DNA of 36,561 nt from Azoarcus sp. (GCA_031285965.1 JAITVD010000082.1:1-36561), one strand, 5' to 3'. Positions 1 through 11,600 are shown, counted from the first letter of the stretch. Notes: generated by a model from the sequence alone, not told the origin. Translations and numbers: made by a program.

Positions 1-1
1 T

Positions 2-1132
2 ATTGTCGGCGACACGAAACAGCTTCCTCCCGCCGCCATGATGGGCGCTTTCTCTTCGCGGCACAGATCGTCCGGGGCGGAACATGAAAACATTTTGGGC
101 GCGGCGCTCGACGCGGGCTTGCCGAGGCGGTGGCTGAATTGGCATTACCGGAGCGAGAGCGAGGAACTCATTGCGTTCCCGAATGCCCGGTATTACGGCG
201 GAGAGCTTGCCGCCCTGCCACGGGCGCAGCGCGATGCCCATGTAGGCATCACATGGCGGCAAGTCAATGGCCGCTTCCTGTGCGGCGCGAAGGGAAACAA
301 CCCGGTCGAAGCGCGGGCGCTGGTCGATGAGCTGACCGCCCGGCTCCACGAACCCTCCAGACAAGGCGAATCCTTGGGCGTGCTGTGCCTCAACCAGGCA
401 CAGTGCGAGCTGATACTGGATATGCTGGAAGAATCGGAAGAGCCTCTGGTACAGGAAGCCTTGGCGGCTCCCGCCGAGCGGCGGCTTTTCGTAAAGAGCT
501 TTGAATACGCGCAAGGGGAAGAGCGCGATGCCATCCTGATTTCGTTTGTCCTCTCGCCCGACCCCGCGTCAAAGAGGCTGCTTTCGGATTTCGGCGTGCT
601 GAGTTCCGAAGGCGGGGAACGCTGGCTGAACGTCGCCATCACTCGCGCCCGCAAGCAGGTTCGGCTCCTGACCTCGTTTGCCCCGGAGCAGATCGGCTCC
701 GATTGCGCGGGCGGAGTGAAGGATTTGAGGGATTACCTGATGTCCGCCAATTCCGGCGACATCCAGACGGAAGCGCCGTTATCGAAGCCGGAGCGCGGCA
801 TGATGGCGCAGGAAATCGTCGCCGCGCTGGAGGCGAAAGGCTATGTTGCGCAAAGCCGCGTCGGGCATTCGGCCTTCCAGGTCGACATCGCCGTAAAGAG
901 GCGCGGCGAAAAAGGCTGGCGTCTGGCCGTTATGCTTGACGGCCCTGAATGGAAATCCCATCTGGCGGCAGCGGATCGGGACGGAATGCCGTCAATGCTG
1001 CGGGAACTCGCGCACTGGCCTGTCAGTACAAACGTCTGGCTTCCGGCATGGCTGCGGAACAGGGAAGGGGAGCTTGCGCGGCTCGTTGGGCTGGTCGAGC
1101 CTTCCCCTCGCGCCAGCAGAATTCCTGCCTGA
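2..1132 (+). CDS. SF1 DNA helicase of DUF4011/DUF3320 type, C-terminal part (5' end outside window)
   Basis: The reading frame is open from base 2, so the gene begins before the window. Seen: helicase motif III (VGDTKQLPP, bases 2-28), a motif IV block with HYRS, a motif V block (FEYAQGEERD) and motif VI (LNVAITRARK), all in superfamily I order. After the helicase core, about the last 110 residues (YVAQSR..FQVDIAVK..MLDGPEW) look like the PD-(D/E)XK-type nuclease domain (MTES_1575 type) that ends many large DUF4011 helicases. Known of the family: very large proteins of poorly defined role, sometimes found in defence islands. The N-terminal domains and Walker A are not visible, so intactness cannot be judged. 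It ends 21 bp before the convergent prc gene. Confidence 0.85.
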   Translation: MVGDTKQLPPAAMMGAFSSRHRSSGAEHENILGAALDAGLPRRWLNWHYRSESEELIAFPNARYYGGELAALPRAQRDAHVGITWRQVNGRFLCGAKGNNPVEARALVDELTARLHEPSRQGESLGVLCLNQAQCELILDMLEESEEPLVQEALAAPAERRLFVKSFEYAQGEERDAILISFVLSPDPASKRLLSDFGVLSSEGGERWLNVAITRARKQVRLLTSFAPEQIGSDCAGGVKDLRDYLMSANSGDIQTEAPLSKPERGMMAQEIVAALEAKGYVAQSRVGHSAFQVDIAVKRRGEKGWRLAVMLDGPEWKSHLAAADRDGMPSMLRELAHWPVSTNVWLPAWLRNREGELARLVGLVEPSPRASRIPA

Positions 1133-1153
1133 CGGTCTGAACCGCAGCGAACC

Positions 1154-3295
1154 TCAAGGGCGCGGCGGCTGCTTTCCGCGCTGGACGATTTCCGGCGAGG
1201 CATTGGCGCGGAGCAGCCCAATCATGTCGCCAAGGATATTCGCGCTCTCTTCAAGCAATACATCGCGAGCCACCTTTCGCGCTTTTTCAGCGGCAAGCTC
1301 GTTTGAGAGGCTGCGCTCGTTGGCGAGCAGGCCATCATCGCCCATTTCGTCATCTTCGGCCAGATTTTCGCCGGAGGACGATTCGGCGTTTTTGATGCGT
1401 GCCTTGGTGCGCGTGCGTTCGGCTTGGCGCGTGCTTTCCTTGAGCGAAAAGGTTTTCTGTTCGCGCAGGTTCTTCAGTTCAGCGGCTTTTTCCTTGAACT
1501 GGAGGAAGCTCTTGTCCTGTGCGACCCGCTGTTCGTGTTGCAGTGCCAGCGCGGGCAGCAGGGAGGCGACATTGCCCGCGCTGCGGAATTCGACGGGGGC
1601 GATGCGCGTCCAAGGCAAGGCGTTGTCGTAAGACGATTCGCCGAAGCTCTTGGGGTCGATGAGCGAAGGCAGTTCAATATCGGGGCTGACGCCGTGAAGC
1701 TGCGTCGTGCCGCCCGAGATGCGGAAGAACTGGGCGACGGTCATCTTGAGCTCGCCGTAGCGGCGCTTCGAGGTGCGTTCCAGTTCGTCGAGGTCGATTA
1801 GGGTTTGCACCGTTCCCTTGCCGAAGCTGTCCTCGCCAATCACGATGCCGCGCCCGTAGTCCTGAATGGCGGCGGCAAAAATTTCGGAAGCGGATGCCGA
1901 AGCGCGGTTGATGAGCACGCCGAGCGGCCCTTCCCAAGCCATGCCCGGCGCGGAGATGCGCTCGATGCGGGTCTGCCCGCCGGAGTTCTGCTGGATGACG
2001 ACGGGGCCGGCATCGATGAAAAGCCCGGTGAGCGAAACGGCCTCATCAAGCGAGCCGCCCGCGTTGTCGCGCAGGTCGATGAGCAGGGCGTCGATTTTGT
2101 CGCGCTTGAATTCGGTGATGATTCGGGTGACATCGCGGGTGGCGCTGCGGAATTGCGCGGGGGATTTGCGGCGGGCGTCGATGTCCTGATAGAAGCTCGG
2201 CAGTTTGATGATGCCGATTTTCCTGAGTTGCCCGTTTTCCCGAAGCTCGCGGATTGAACCCGAGGCGGCTTGGCTTTCGAGGCGGATGGTGTCGCGCACA
2301 AGCGGGATGCGGCGGTGCTCGCCATCCGCCGAAGCGTCGACGGGCAGAATGTTGAGCACGACGGTGGAACTCTGCTTGCCCCGGATGAGCGGGACGACTT
2401 CATCGACCCGCCAGCCCGCGACATCGACCATCGCGGCCTTCTCGCCCTGCGCGACCCCGACGATGCGATCCCCAACGTTGATCTTGCCTGAACGCTGCGC
2501 GGGGCCTCCGGGAATAAGCTCGCGCACGATGACGTAATCGTCGCGTTCCTGAAGCATCGCGCCGATGCCGACGAGCGAGAGCTTCATCGAAATAGCGAAG
2601 TCTTCCGCCGCGCGCGGGCCGAGGTAGTTGGTGTGCGGTTCAAGCGCCCCCGCCCAAGCGTTCATGAAAAGCTGGAACACTTCGTCGCTGTCCAGTTTGA
2701 TGGAACGGTCCAGCGCGTGGCCGTAGCGTTTGAGGAGGGTCTGGCGGATGGCGTTGTCGTTCTTGCCCGCAAGGCGCAGGCGCAGCCAGTCGTTTTTGAC
2801 GCGCTTGCGCCATATTTCGCGCAATTCGGCATCGGTCGCCGCCCAAGGCGCTTCGCTGCGGTCTGGCTCGAAGCTCTCGTCCACAGTGAAGTCGAAGTTT
2901 CCGACAAGCAGTTCTTGAACGATGGACTGCATTTTTTTGACACGGGCGATATAGCGGTCAAAGAGGAGGAAGGGCGCGTCGAGATTGCCTTGGAGGATGG
3001 CGTTCGTAAGCGAGGGACGCACATAGGCGAAGTCGTCGATGTCGGTTTGCAGAAAAAACAGATGCCCAGGGTCGAGCGCCTTCAGGTAACGGTCAAAAAT
3101 CTGCGCCGAGAGGGTGCTGTTGAACGGCGGGGCATGGTAGTGGTAGCGCGACAGCAGATGGGCGGAGGCAATCGCCGTCTCGGCGTGGATCTGCGTGGGG
3201 CGCGGTATTTCAGAGGAAGCGGGGGCGGCAAAAAAGAGGCTTGCCGCGAAAAGGGCAGCGAACCAGTTCAGCCAGATCAGGCGGCGACGCATCAT
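1154..3295 (-). CDS. prc: Periplasmic tail-specific protease Prc (S41 family)
   Basis: The 713-residue protein matches the usual length of Tsp/Prc, the periplasmic protease that degrades proteins with non-polar C-termini and trims cell-wall enzymes. It starts with a Sec signal peptide (MMRRR, then a hydrophobic core ending near APASS). A PDZ domain lies around residues 230-320. The catalytic domain carries NRASASASEIF near residue 465, with the middle serine as expected nucleophile, and GEDSFGKGTVQT near 490 with the general-base lysine; the 25-residue Ser-Lys spacing is that of the family. The C-terminal region is charged and helical. It lies 131 bp downstream of nrdJ on the same strand, so co-transcription is possible but not shown. 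Confidence 0.95.
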   Translation of the reverse strand: MMRRRLIWLNWFAALFAASLFFAAPASSEIPRPTQIHAETAIASAHLLSRYHYHAPPFNSTLSAQIFDRYLKALDPGHLFFLQTDIDDFAYVRPSLTNAILQGNLDAPFLLFDRYIARVKKMQSIVQELLVGNFDFTVDESFEPDRSEAPWAATDAELREIWRKRVKNDWLRLRLAGKNDNAIRQTLLKRYGHALDRSIKLDSDEVFQLFMNAWAGALEPHTNYLGPRAAEDFAISMKLSLVGIGAMLQERDDYVIVRELIPGGPAQRSGKINVGDRIVGVAQGEKAAMVDVAGWRVDEVVPLIRGKQSSTVVLNILPVDASADGEHRRIPLVRDTIRLESQAASGSIRELRENGQLRKIGIIKLPSFYQDIDARRKSPAQFRSATRDVTRIITEFKRDKIDALLIDLRDNAGGSLDEAVSLTGLFIDAGPVVIQQNSGGQTRIERISAPGMAWEGPLGVLINRASASASEIFAAAIQDYGRGIVIGEDSFGKGTVQTLIDLDELERTSKRRYGELKMTVAQFFRISGGTTQLHGVSPDIELPSLIDPKSFGESSYDNALPWTRIAPVEFRSAGNVASLLPALALQHEQRVAQDKSFLQFKEKAAELKNLREQKTFSLKESTRQAERTRTKARIKNAESSSGENLAEDDEMGDDGLLANERSLSNELAAEKARKVARDVLLEESANILGDMIGLLRANASPEIVQRGKQPPRP

Positions 3296-3426
3296 GTGGC
3301 GTTGGGCGGGAACAATCCGCCGTTTGTCGTAAGGGCGATACCAAAAGCCGGGGCGCTCAGAAAGCGTCCCAGCCCATGAAGATCATTCCTGTAGTGTAGC
3401 CCAATGAGCGCGGCCCAGATGTTGTT

Positions 3427-6297
3427 TTATCCACACGCCCCGACCGCGCCGCAAGCGGTGCAGAAATCGCAGCCGTCCTTGCGGATGACCGTGGGGTTGC
3501 CGCATTCCTTGCATATCGCGCCGTGCATGACCTTCGGCTCGCTGTCGACGCGGGGCGATTCCAAGATGCCCATTTCGGCCACCGGATAGCCGTTCTCATC
3601 GAGCACGCCGAGCATGGCGTAGCGGTGGATGATGAGGCGGGCGATATAGGCCACGGTCGACGGAAAGGTTTGCTGTTTGCGCTCGCCTGGCACAAAGGCC
3701 ATGAAATCGCCGAGCGGTTCGGGATAGTCGAGGAGCTTCCTGAGCTTCATCCCGATCCATGCCGGATCCATCACGCGCATGTCGAGCGCCAGCACGCGGG
3801 TGAGGCCGTCGAGCGCCCTCGGGTAGTTGCCGGAGAGCCACACGGAGTAGGGGCGGGTGACGCCGTCGGGCAGGGTGATTTCCTTCAGGCCGAGCACGAA
3901 ATCTTCGTTTGTGGCCGGATTGCGGATGTCGACCGTCCATGAGAGCGTGCCATCGGTTCCGGTTCTTGGCTCTTCAAGGCTGAACAGCGTGTCGAGCACC
4001 GGGGTCGGCCTTGGGTGGGTGAACGCGCCCAGTTGTTCGCAGCGGTAGCGCACGATCTGGGCGAAGGCAGAGACCGCGCCGGGGACGGGCTTTTTCTCGC
4101 CGTGGGGCGGGAAGGGCATTTCAAAGGCTTTTTCGCCGATGGTGTGCGCCAGCGTGTCGAGCTTGAGCTTGAGCCATGCGTGGTCGTTGGCGCGCATGTC
4201 CATCGACAGCGTTTTGGCAACCGCCCCCAGCCCGCGCGGCTGGTCAGCGCCGTTGACCCAGACTTCAAACGGGAACGCGCCATTGAACATGTCGAGCGCC
4301 ACCTCGACTTGCCCGACGAAAAGGGCGAAGCCACCCGAAGGCGCGTCGATCATGTATGTCCATGCCATGTTGCCGCTGGGCAGCACGGGACGGCTCGGCC
4401 AGCGCAGGCTGGCGAGCACCGGAGCGGGCAGGCTCTTGATGGAAAGGCGGCGGTTAGCGTCCGAAATGTCTATGTCTTGCGGTTTTTTCTGGTTGCTGGC
4501 GGGCGTGACGGACAGCACCGGGGTAAGCACGCTGTTGGGGCGATAGGTGGATAGCCCTTTGAGGCCGGATTTCCACGCCGAGAGATAAAGGTCTTCAAAA
4601 TCCGAATACGGATAGTCTTCCGGGACGTTGACCGTCTTGGAGATGGACGTGTCGATATAGGGCGCGACGGCGGCCACCATGTCCTTATGGGCAGCGGCGG
4701 AGATTTCCAGCGCGGTGATGAACCACGGCGGCAGCTTGTTCGCGTCGCCGCCCATATGGCGATAGAGCCGCCAGGCGTAGTCCTCCACGCTGTGCTCCCT
4801 GAAATCCCCGTCGGCGGTGCGCTTCCTGCGCGTGTAGGTATAGGAGAACGGCGGCTCGATGCCGTTGGAAGCGTTGTCCGCGAACGCGAGGCTGATCGTG
4901 CCGGTCGGCGCGATGGACAGCAGGTGCGAATTGCGGATGCCGTGCTTGCGGATGCGTTCCTTCAGCGCGTTGGGCAGGCGCGAAGCGAAGTTGCCGCCCG
5001 TCAGATACATGTCCGCGTTGAAAAGCGGGAACGCGCCGCGCTCACGCGCCAGTTCCATCGAAGCGGCGTAGGTGCGGTCGCGCAGGTATTCCGATATTTT
5101 GCGCGCCTGCTCGCGCGCTTCTTCCGTGTCGTAGCGCAGGCGCAGCATGATGAGCGCGTCGCCCAGCCCGGTGAAGCCCAAGCCGATGCGGCGCTTGGAA
5201 CTGGCTTCTTCCTGCTGCTGCTCAAGCGGCCAGTGCGTCGTGTCCAGCACGTTGTCGAGCATCCGCACGGCAACATCGACCACTTTTCCAAAGCCGTCGA
5301 AATCGAACGCGGCCTTTTCGGAAAACGGCTCCCGAACAAAGAGCGTGAGGTTGATTGAACCCAGACAGCAGCAACCATATGGCGGCAACGGCTGCTCGGC
5401 GCAGGGGTTGGTCGCCTCGATGGTCTCGCAATAGCCAAGGTTGTTGTCTTGGTTCATGCGATCCAGAAACAGGATGCCCGGTTCGGCGTGGTCGTAGGTC
5501 GAGCGCATGATCTGCGCCCAGAGGTCACGGGCCTCGACCTTGCGATAGACCCACGTCCCATCATCAAGCAAGTACGCGCCAGCGGCTTTGATGTCCTCGC
5601 TGGGTTCGGATTTGTGCGTGAGTTCAACTGTTTTGCCCGTTTCCACCGCCCGCATGAAAGCGTCGGTGACACCGATGGAAATATTGAAATTCGCCAGATC
5701 GCCCTTGTCTTTGGCGTGTATGAACTCCTCAATGTCGGGATGGTCGCAGCGCAGCACGCCCATCTGCGCACCGCGCCGCGCCCCGGCGGATTCCACCGTT
5801 TCGCACGAACGGTCGAATACCCGCATGTACGACACCGGCCCCGACGCGCTGGAAGCGGTTCCCCGAACCATCGCGCCTTTGGGGCGGATAGAGGAAAAAT
5901 CGTAGCCCACGCCCCCGCCGCGCCGCATGGTTTCCGCCGCCTGCGCGAGCGCCGTGTAGATGCCGGGCCGTCCGTCAACGTCTTTGGTGACGGAATCGCC
6001 CACTGGCTGCACGAAGCAGTTGATGAGGGTCGCTTCGAGCGTTGTGCCCGCCGCGCTGTTGATTCGCCCCGCAGGCACGAAACCCCGCTCCTGTGCCTCC
6101 AGAAACCGCGCTTCCCAAAGCGCGCGAGCCTCTTCGGCCTCAACCGCAGCCAGTGCCCGAGCGACGCGCTGGCGTACTTCATGGACGGTTTTTTCGGTTC
6201 CCTTCGCATATTTTTCGAGGAGGACTTCGGCGGAAATTTCCTGCGGAGCCAGATTGCTGGCCGTGGGCTTGGCGGCGGTTTTTGATGTTGTGCTCAT
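3427..6297 (-). CDS. nrdJ: Adenosylcobalamin-dependent (class II) ribonucleotide reductase
   Basis: The enzyme converts ribonucleotides to deoxyribonucleotides using a coenzyme B12-derived radical, so it needs no oxygen and no separate radical subunit. Seen: LINCFVQP near residue 94 (first redox cysteine), [27 protein letters not shown] near residue 300 (radical cysteine and catalytic glutamate), a CCCLGSIN block (second redox cysteine), and the [14 protein letters not shown] barrel motif. The last 35 residues form a CxxC..CxxC zinc-ribbon-like tail ([14 protein letters not shown]), as in many long class II enzymes. At 956 residues it is full length. The ATG follows GAGGAAACC, a good ribosome binding site. 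The upstream 260 bp are AT-rich and hold a likely promoter. I saw no cobalamin riboswitch. Confidence 0.96.
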   Translation of the reverse strand: MSTTSKTAAKPTASNLAPQEISAEVLLEKYAKGTEKTVHEVRQRVARALAAVEAEEARALWEARFLEAQERGFVPAGRINSAAGTTLEATLINCFVQPVGDSVTKDVDGRPGIYTALAQAAETMRRGGGVGYDFSSIRPKGAMVRGTASSASGPVSYMRVFDRSCETVESAGARRGAQMGVLRCDHPDIEEFIHAKDKGDLANFNISIGVTDAFMRAVETGKTVELTHKSEPSEDIKAAGAYLLDDGTWVYRKVEARDLWAQIMRSTYDHAEPGILFLDRMNQDNNLGYCETIEATNPCAEQPLPPYGCCCLGSINLTLFVREPFSEKAAFDFDGFGKVVDVAVRMLDNVLDTTHWPLEQQQEEASSKRRIGLGFTGLGDALIMLRLRYDTEEAREQARKISEYLRDRTYAASMELARERGAFPLFNADMYLTGGNFASRLPNALKERIRKHGIRNSHLLSIAPTGTISLAFADNASNGIEPPFSYTYTRRKRTADGDFREHSVEDYAWRLYRHMGGDANKLPPWFITALEISAAAHKDMVAAVAPYIDTSISKTVNVPEDYPYSDFEDLYLSAWKSGLKGLSTYRPNSVLTPVLSVTPASNQKKPQDIDISDANRRLSIKSLPAPVLASLRWPSRPVLPSGNMAWTYMIDAPSGGFALFVGQVEVALDMFNGAFPFEVWVNGADQPRGLGAVAKTLSMDMRANDHAWLKLKLDTLAHTIGEKAFEMPFPPHGEKKPVPGAVSAFAQIVRYRCEQLGAFTHPRPTPVLDTLFSLEEPRTGTDGTLSWTVDIRNPATNEDFVLGLKEITLPDGVTRPYSVWLSGNYPRALDGLTRVLALDMRVMDPAWIGMKLRKLLDYPEPLGDFMAFVPGERKQQTFPSTVAYIARLIIHRYAMLGVLDENGYPVAEMGILESPRVDSEPKVMHGAICKECGNPTVIRKDGCDFCTACGAVGACG

Positions 6298-6392
6298 GGT
6301 TTCCTCTGTTCCCTCAAACAGTGACAGGCAGGGAACGAAGCATACTGCCGGAGCAGGGAATTTGCAAAATTATGATTTTTATAAAAAACAAA

Positions 6393-6419
6393 TAGTTACG
6401 TGTTTTTACGGTATGTCAA
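6393..6419 (-). promoter_or_regulatory. Candidate sigma70-type promoter for nrdJ
   Basis: On the minus strand a perfect TTGACA (6419-6414) is followed 15 bp later by TAACTA (6398-6393), about 100 bp upstream of the nrdJ start in an AT-rich stretch (about 6355-6480). The spacer is short and the -10 weak, so the exact -10 is uncertain. No clear NrdR box was recognised. Confidence 0.35.
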
Positions 6420-6505
6420 GAAAAATATTTCAACTAGATGTAGTAGCTTAAAAAAAGAAGAAACAAGACATATTGGTTTGACAAAGGCGCTTCGATTGCC
6501 ATGCA

Positions 6506-6534
6506 AAATGCCCGCGTTTTTGGCGCGGGCATTT
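6506..6534 (-). terminator. Intrinsic terminator after rho
   Basis: A perfect 10-bp stem (AAATGCCCGC / GCGGGCATTT) with a 9-nt loop lies 29 bp after the rho stop codon on the minus strand, followed by a short U-rich stretch. It also separates rho from the nrdJ promoter region. Confidence 0.75.
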
Positions 6535-6562
6535 GCGTTTGACGGAGTTTGGCGTGGGCGCT

Positions 6563-8008
6563 TTAATATCCCGAACGCATGGCATCGAAAAATTCGGCGT
6601 TGTTCTTGGTGGCGCGGACTTTGTCGAGCAGGAATTCCATTGCTTCGACTTCGTCCATGCCGTAGAGGAGCTTGCGCAGTATCCAGACTTTTTGGAGGAT
6701 GTCCGGCTTCATCAGAAGCTCTTCGCGGCGAGTGCCCGAGCGGTTGACGTTGATGGCAGGGTAGACGCGCTTCTCGGTCATGCGCCGGTCAAGGTGCAGT
6801 TCCATGTTGCCCGTACCCTTGAACTCCTCGTAAATCACGTCGTCCATGCGGCTGCCGGTCTCGACCAGCGTGGTGGCCAGGATGGTGAGCGAGCCGCCTT
6901 CCTCGATGTTGCGCGCCGCACCGAAGAACCGCTTGGGCTTTTGCAGCGCATTGGCATCCACGCCGCCCGTGAGCACTTTTCCAGAGGCGGGCTGCACGGT
7001 GTTGTAGGCGCGCGCGAGCCGCGTGAGGGAATCGAGCAGAATGACAACGTCTTTTTTATGCTCGGTGAGGCGCTTGGCTTTTTCGATGACCATTTCGGCC
7101 ACTTGCGTGTGGCGCGTCGGCGGCTCGTCGAAAGTGGACGCGACGACCTCGCCCTTGACCGACCGCTGCATTTCGGTGACTTCTTCGGGGCGCTCGTCGA
7201 TGAGCAGCACGATGAGTTCGACATCGGGATGGTTGGCCGTGATGGCATGCGCGATGTGCTGGAGCATCACGGTTTTGCCGCTCTTGGGCGGCGCGACGAT
7301 CAGCCCGCGCTGGCCTTTGCCGATGGGCGAGATCATGTCGATGATGCGGCTGGTAATGTTCTCCTCGCCGCGCATGTCGCGTTCGAGCCGCAGGCATTCG
7401 TCCGGGTGCAGCGGGGTGAGGTTCTCGAACAGGATTTTGTTCTTGCACTCTTCTGGCGGACATCCGTTGATTTTGTCGAACTTGGTCAGCGCGAGGTATC
7501 GCTCGCCTTCTTTCGGGGTACGGATTTCCCCTTCGATGGTGTCGCCGGTGCGCAGGTTGAAGCGCCGTATCTGTGAGGGCGAGACGTAGATGTCATCGGT
7601 TCCCGCGAGATAGGAAATATCGGGCGAGCGCAGGAAGCCGAAGCCGTCGGAGAGCACTTCGATCGCGCCGTAGGCGCAAATCGGCTCGCCTTTGCGGGCG
7701 CGGTTCTTGAGCAGGGCGAAAATCAGATCCTGCTTGCGCAGCCGGTTGGCACCCTCGATATTGTTGGCGATAGCCATTTCCAGCAACTCGCTGACGTGCA
7801 GCGCCTTGAGTTCGGAAAGATGCAGCGCCGGAACGTTCGACGCGGGCATGCCCGAGCCATCTGAAGGCTCCTCGACAAAATCTTCGTCAGCGGGCAGGCC
7901 GGTGTAGGCGGGGTTGCCGTCGCGGTGGCGTGGGTTGCGCCGACGGGGGCGCTGCATGCCACGGGGACGGCCCGGAACGGAGTCCGGTTTGTTAGATATG
8001 GGAGTCAA
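6563..8008 (-). CDS. rho: Transcription termination factor Rho
   Basis: Hexameric RNA-dependent ATPase that ends transcription. Seen in order: N-terminal RNA-binding domain ([33 protein letters not shown]), Walker A (APPKSGKT), Walker B region ([13 protein letters not shown]), the Q-loop ([21 protein letters not shown]) and the C-terminal [12 protein letters not shown]-type block. The conserved core begins near [17 protein letters not shown], leaving about 60 extra N-terminal residues rich in Arg, Pro and acidic groups. The start shown is a TTG overlapping the end of trxA by 17 bp; an internal ATG at 7957 would give 464 residues. Neither has a convincing ribosome binding site, so translation may be coupled to trxA. 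Confidence 0.95.
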   Translation of the reverse strand: MTPISNKPDSVPGRPRGMQRPRRRNPRHRDGNPAYTGLPADEDFVEEPSDGSGMPASNVPALHLSELKALHVSELLEMAIANNIEGANRLRKQDLIFALLKNRARKGEPICAYGAIEVLSDGFGFLRSPDISYLAGTDDIYVSPSQIRRFNLRTGDTIEGEIRTPKEGERYLALTKFDKINGCPPEECKNKILFENLTPLHPDECLRLERDMRGEENITSRIIDMISPIGKGQRGLIVAPPKSGKTVMLQHIAHAITANHPDVELIVLLIDERPEEVTEMQRSVKGEVVASTFDEPPTRHTQVAEMVIEKAKRLTEHKKDVVILLDSLTRLARAYNTVQPASGKVLTGGVDANALQKPKRFFGAARNIEEGGSLTILATTLVETGSRMDDVIYEEFKGTGNMELHLDRRMTEKRVYPAINVNRSGTRREELLMKPDILQKVWILRKLLYGMDEVEAMEFLLDKVRATKNNAEFFDAMRSGY

Positions 8009-8318
8009 TGAAGGAAGTCAGTTGAGATTTTGAAAGAAGGCCGACCTGAGTGGCAACGAGGTCGCCATCCTTGAACAGCATGAGGGTCGGGATGTTGCGG
8101 ATGCCGTAGTTGGCGGGGGTTTGCTGGTTTTTGTCGATGTCGATTTTGGCAATCTTGAGGCGGCCATCGTAAGCGGCGGAAATGTCGTCGAGCACGGGCG
8201 CGAGCGCCCGGCAGGGGGCGCACCATTCGGCCCAGTAGTCGACCAGCACGGGAACGGGGGATTTCAGGACTTCAGCCTCGAAACTGCTATCTGTTACAGA
8301 GTGGATATGCTCGCTCAT
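7992..8318 (-). CDS. trxA: Thioredoxin (WCAPC active site)
   Basis: At 108 residues this is a standard cytosolic thioredoxin, a dithiol-disulfide reductant for ribonucleotide reductase and other enzymes. The fold markers are present: [18 protein letters not shown], the KIDIDKN strand and the cis-proline loop [13 protein letters not shown]. The active site is WCAPC rather than the commoner WCGPC. The ATG at 8318 follows GAGG at proper spacing. It sits directly upstream of and overlaps rho, the usual trxA-rho order in Betaproteobacteria. Confidence 0.95.
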   Translation of the reverse strand: MSEHIHSVTDSSFEAEVLKSPVPVLVDYWAEWCAPCRALAPVLDDISAAYDGRLKIAKIDIDKNQQTPANYGIRNIPTLMLFKDGDLVATQVGLLSKSQLTSFIDSHI

Positions 8319-8334
8319 GATGCCTCACGGAAGA

Positions 8335-8353
8335 AGCGGTTGCCGGAACCGCT
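8335..8353 (-). other. Hairpin in the trxA 5' leader
   Basis: AGCGGTT and AACCGCT form a perfect 7-bp stem with a 5-nt loop, 17 bp upstream of the trxA start in its untranslated leader. There is no U-tract. Function unknown. Confidence 0.4.
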
Positions 8354-8470
8354 CGCGGGGAAAATGCTCTGGAATTTAGACAGGCGTGCTGCTTTTTGCG
8401 CACAGCCTCTTGCTGGATACCAAGTTTGCTGGGGACAGGCGCGGAACCGCGCCCGAACAGAATGTGCGCC

Positions 8471-8499
8471 ACATTATTCTATGAATGTTCCGCCGTCAA
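8471..8499 (-). promoter_or_regulatory. Likely sigma70 promoter for trxA-rho
   Basis: On the minus strand TTGACG (8499-8494), a 17-bp spacer and TAATGT (8476-8471) make a good sigma70-like promoter about 150 bp upstream of trxA. A perfect 7-bp inverted repeat, TTCCGCC (8488-8494) / GGCGGAA (8500-8506), overlaps its -35 and could be a protein-binding site. Confidence 0.5.
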
Positions 8500-8612
8500 G
8501 GCGGAATTAAGCGGATTGTGAGGTTTTTTTGCTTAGGGCGAATAGTGGGGGCGCGGTCGCGCTTTGGGGCGGCGCGGGCGGTGTATAAAATGCGGGAAAC
8601 CGCTGGGTTCTG

Positions 8613-8640
8613 TTGGCTCTGCTTTTAGTGTGGGTAGAAT
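8613..8640 (+). promoter_or_regulatory. Candidate promoter for the activase gene
   Basis: TTGGCT (8613-8618), a 16-bp spacer and TAGAAT (8635-8640) lie about 55 bp upstream of the GTG start at 8695. With the trxA promoter, these explain the 376-bp divergent gap 8319-8694, in which I see no gene. Confidence 0.4.
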
Positions 8641-8694
8641 AACGGGATTCATAAAAGACCACATGGGGCATGGGCATCCTTTTACGAGGCAGAT

Positions 8695-11600
8695 GTGGGC
8701 AGGCATTGGTATCGCGTCGGGATTGACATCGGGTCGACGACTGTCAAGGTGGTTGTGCTGGATGGCCGGGGGAAACTGGTATTCAGGTCTTATGCCCGGC
8801 ATTTTTCCGAGGTGCGCAAAACAGTTGGGCGCGGCCTTGATGCCCTCGTGGCGGAAGGCGCGTTAAGCCCGGACGACAGCGTCTCCGTGGTGCTGACGGG
8901 TTCCGGCGGCGTGGGCATGGCGGAGACGCTCGGATTTTCTTTCGTGCAGGAAGTCATCGCCTGCGCCAGCGCCATCGAGGCGCGCGCGCCGCAAACGGAT
9001 GTGGCAATCGAATTGGGCGGCGAGGACGCCAAAATCACGTTTTTCACCAATGGCGTCGAGCAGCGGATGAACGGTTCCTGCGCGGGCGGAACGGGGGCGT
9101 TCATCGACCAGATGGCCGTGCTGCTCAAAACCGACGCGCCGGGGCTGGATGAACTGGCAAGCCGCGCCAAGAACATGTATCCGATTGCGGCGCGTTGCGG
9201 CGTATTTGCCAAGACGGACGTGCAGCCCTTGCTGAACGAAGGGGTGGCGCGTGAGGACATTGCGCGTTCGGTGCTTCAGGCGGTGGTGAACCAAACAATT
9301 ACCGGGCTGGCTTGCGGGCGCAAGATTTGCGGCAATGTCGCTTTTTTGGGCGGCCCGCTCAACTTCCTGCCGGAACTGAAAAACCGCTTCATCGAAACGC
9401 TTGCCGTCAAGCCGGAGAATCAGGTCGAAATCGAAGACCGCGAGCTTTTCGTCGCCATCGGCGCGGCGCAGCATGGCGAGAGAAAAAAAACGTGCCTGTT
9501 CGGAGAGGTGCTGGCGGCGTTCAGGAAGCTGGCGGCGCAGCCTGCGGCGGGGGCAAGCGCCTTGCGCCCGTTCTTTCTGGATGAGGCCGAGCGGCAGGCG
9601 TTTTTTGCGCGGCACGAAAAGGCGCGGGTCAAGCGCGGCGATCTCGCGGGGTATCGCGGCGCGGCGTTTTTGGGCATCGACGGCGGCTCGACCACGACCA
9701 AAGCCGTGCTCATCGGGGAAAACCTTGAACTGCTCTACACGTATTACAGCAGCAACGAAGGCAACCCCGTCCGAATCGTGGGCAACATTCTTGAGGATAT
9801 TTACGGGCGGCTGCCGGAGGACGCGCGCATCGCGGCTTCTTCCGTGACCGGCTATGGCGAGGCGCTGATTCGGGAAGCCTTCAGGCTCGACCATTCAGAA
9901 GTGGAAACCATCGCGCACTACAAGGCGGCGAAGCATTTTCTGCCGGAAGTCGATTTCATTCTGGATATTGGCGGGCAAGACATGAAATGCCTGTGCATCC
10001 GCGACGGCGTGATTGACAACATCTTGCTGAACGAAGCCTGTTCTTCGGGCTGCGGGTCGTTTATCGAAACTTTCGCGCAGTCGCTGGGGATGCCGGTCGA
10101 TGCGTTCGCCCGCGAGGCGCTTGTCTCGCGCGCGCCGTCCGATCTCGGCTCCCGATGCACGGTGTTCATGAATTCCAGCGTGAAGCAGGCGCAAAAAGAA
10201 GGCGCGTCGGTGGGCGACATTTCGGCGGGGCTGTCTTACGCGGTCATCAAGAACGCGCTGATTAAGGTCATCAAAATCAAGAACCCCGAAGAACTGGGCA
10301 AGCAAATCGTCGTGCAAGGAGGCACTTTTTACAATGATTCGGTGCTCCGCGCTTTTGAACGGGTTTCCGGGCGCGAAGCCGTGCGGCCAGATATTGCCGG
10401 GCTGATGGGCGCGTTCGGCTCCGCGCTGATTGCGAAGGAGCGATGGCAGGGGCAGGACGTGAGTTCGATATTGCAGGTTGGGGAACTGCGCGATTTCAAG
10501 GTCAAGCATTCCCAGGCGCGTTGCCGCTTGTGCGAAAACACCTGCGCGATGACGGTCAACCGCTTCTCGGACGGGCGCAAATTCATTTCCGGCAACCGCT
10601 GCGAGCGCGGGCTGGGCAAGCAGAAAGCATCAGATGGGCTGCCTAATCTCTACGATTACAAATATGAGCGCATGTTCGCCTATGAGCCGGCCAAAGCCGC
10701 GCCGCGTGGCGTGATGGGGCTGCCCCGCGCGCTCAACATGTTTGAGAATTACCCGCTGTGGCACACTTTTTTTACGGAACTTGGTTTTGAGGTGCGGCTG
10801 TCCTCGGCATCGAGCCGCGACTTGCTGGAGCAGGGGGCGGATACTTTGCCATCGGACACGGTGTGCTATCCCGCCAAGCTCGTGCATGGCCATGTCATTG
10901 ATTTGATTGAGCAAGGGGTAAAAAGCATTTTCTATCCCTGCATCCCTTTCGAGCAAAAGGAATTTGCCGACAGCGACAATAATTACAACTGCCCGGTAGT
11001 GACTTCTTATCCTGAACTCATCCGCAACAATATTGATTATCTGAAAGAGCGCGGCGCGATTCTGATTCAGCCCTTCCTTTCGCTGGAAGACGAAAAGAAA
11101 CTCGGCAAGCAGTTGGCGCGTATCTTTCCTGACATCGCGCCCGTTGAAATTCGCCGCGCCCTTGAGCTTGCGTGGGCGGAACAAAAGCGCGTGAAAGCCG
11201 ACATTGCCCGAAAAGGCGAGGAGGCGATTGATTATCTGAAAGAAACGGGCGGGCATGGCATCGTCCTGGCCGGACGGCCTTACCACATCGACCCGGCCAT
11301 TCACCACGGCATTCCGCAGCTTGTTACTTCGCTCGGCATGGCCGTGCTGACCGAAGACTCGGTGGCGCATCTCGGCAAGCTGGACGCGCCGCTGCGGGTT
11401 GTCGACCAATGGACGTATCACGCCCGCCTTTACCGCGCCGCCGCGCTGGCGGCGGCTGAGCCGGTGCTGGATGTGATTCATCTGAATTCTTTCGGCTGCG
11501 GGTTGGATTCGGTCGTGCTGGAACAGGTGCAGGAAATCCTGACCCGTCGCAACCGGATTTACACGGGCATCAAAATCGACGAGGGCAGCAATCTGGGCGC

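Noticed and set aside
6298-6562. Possible cobalamin riboswitch upstream of the B12-dependent reductase
   Set aside because: I looked for a B12-box and the expected paired elements and saw neither; the region is AT-rich with only promoter-like signals.
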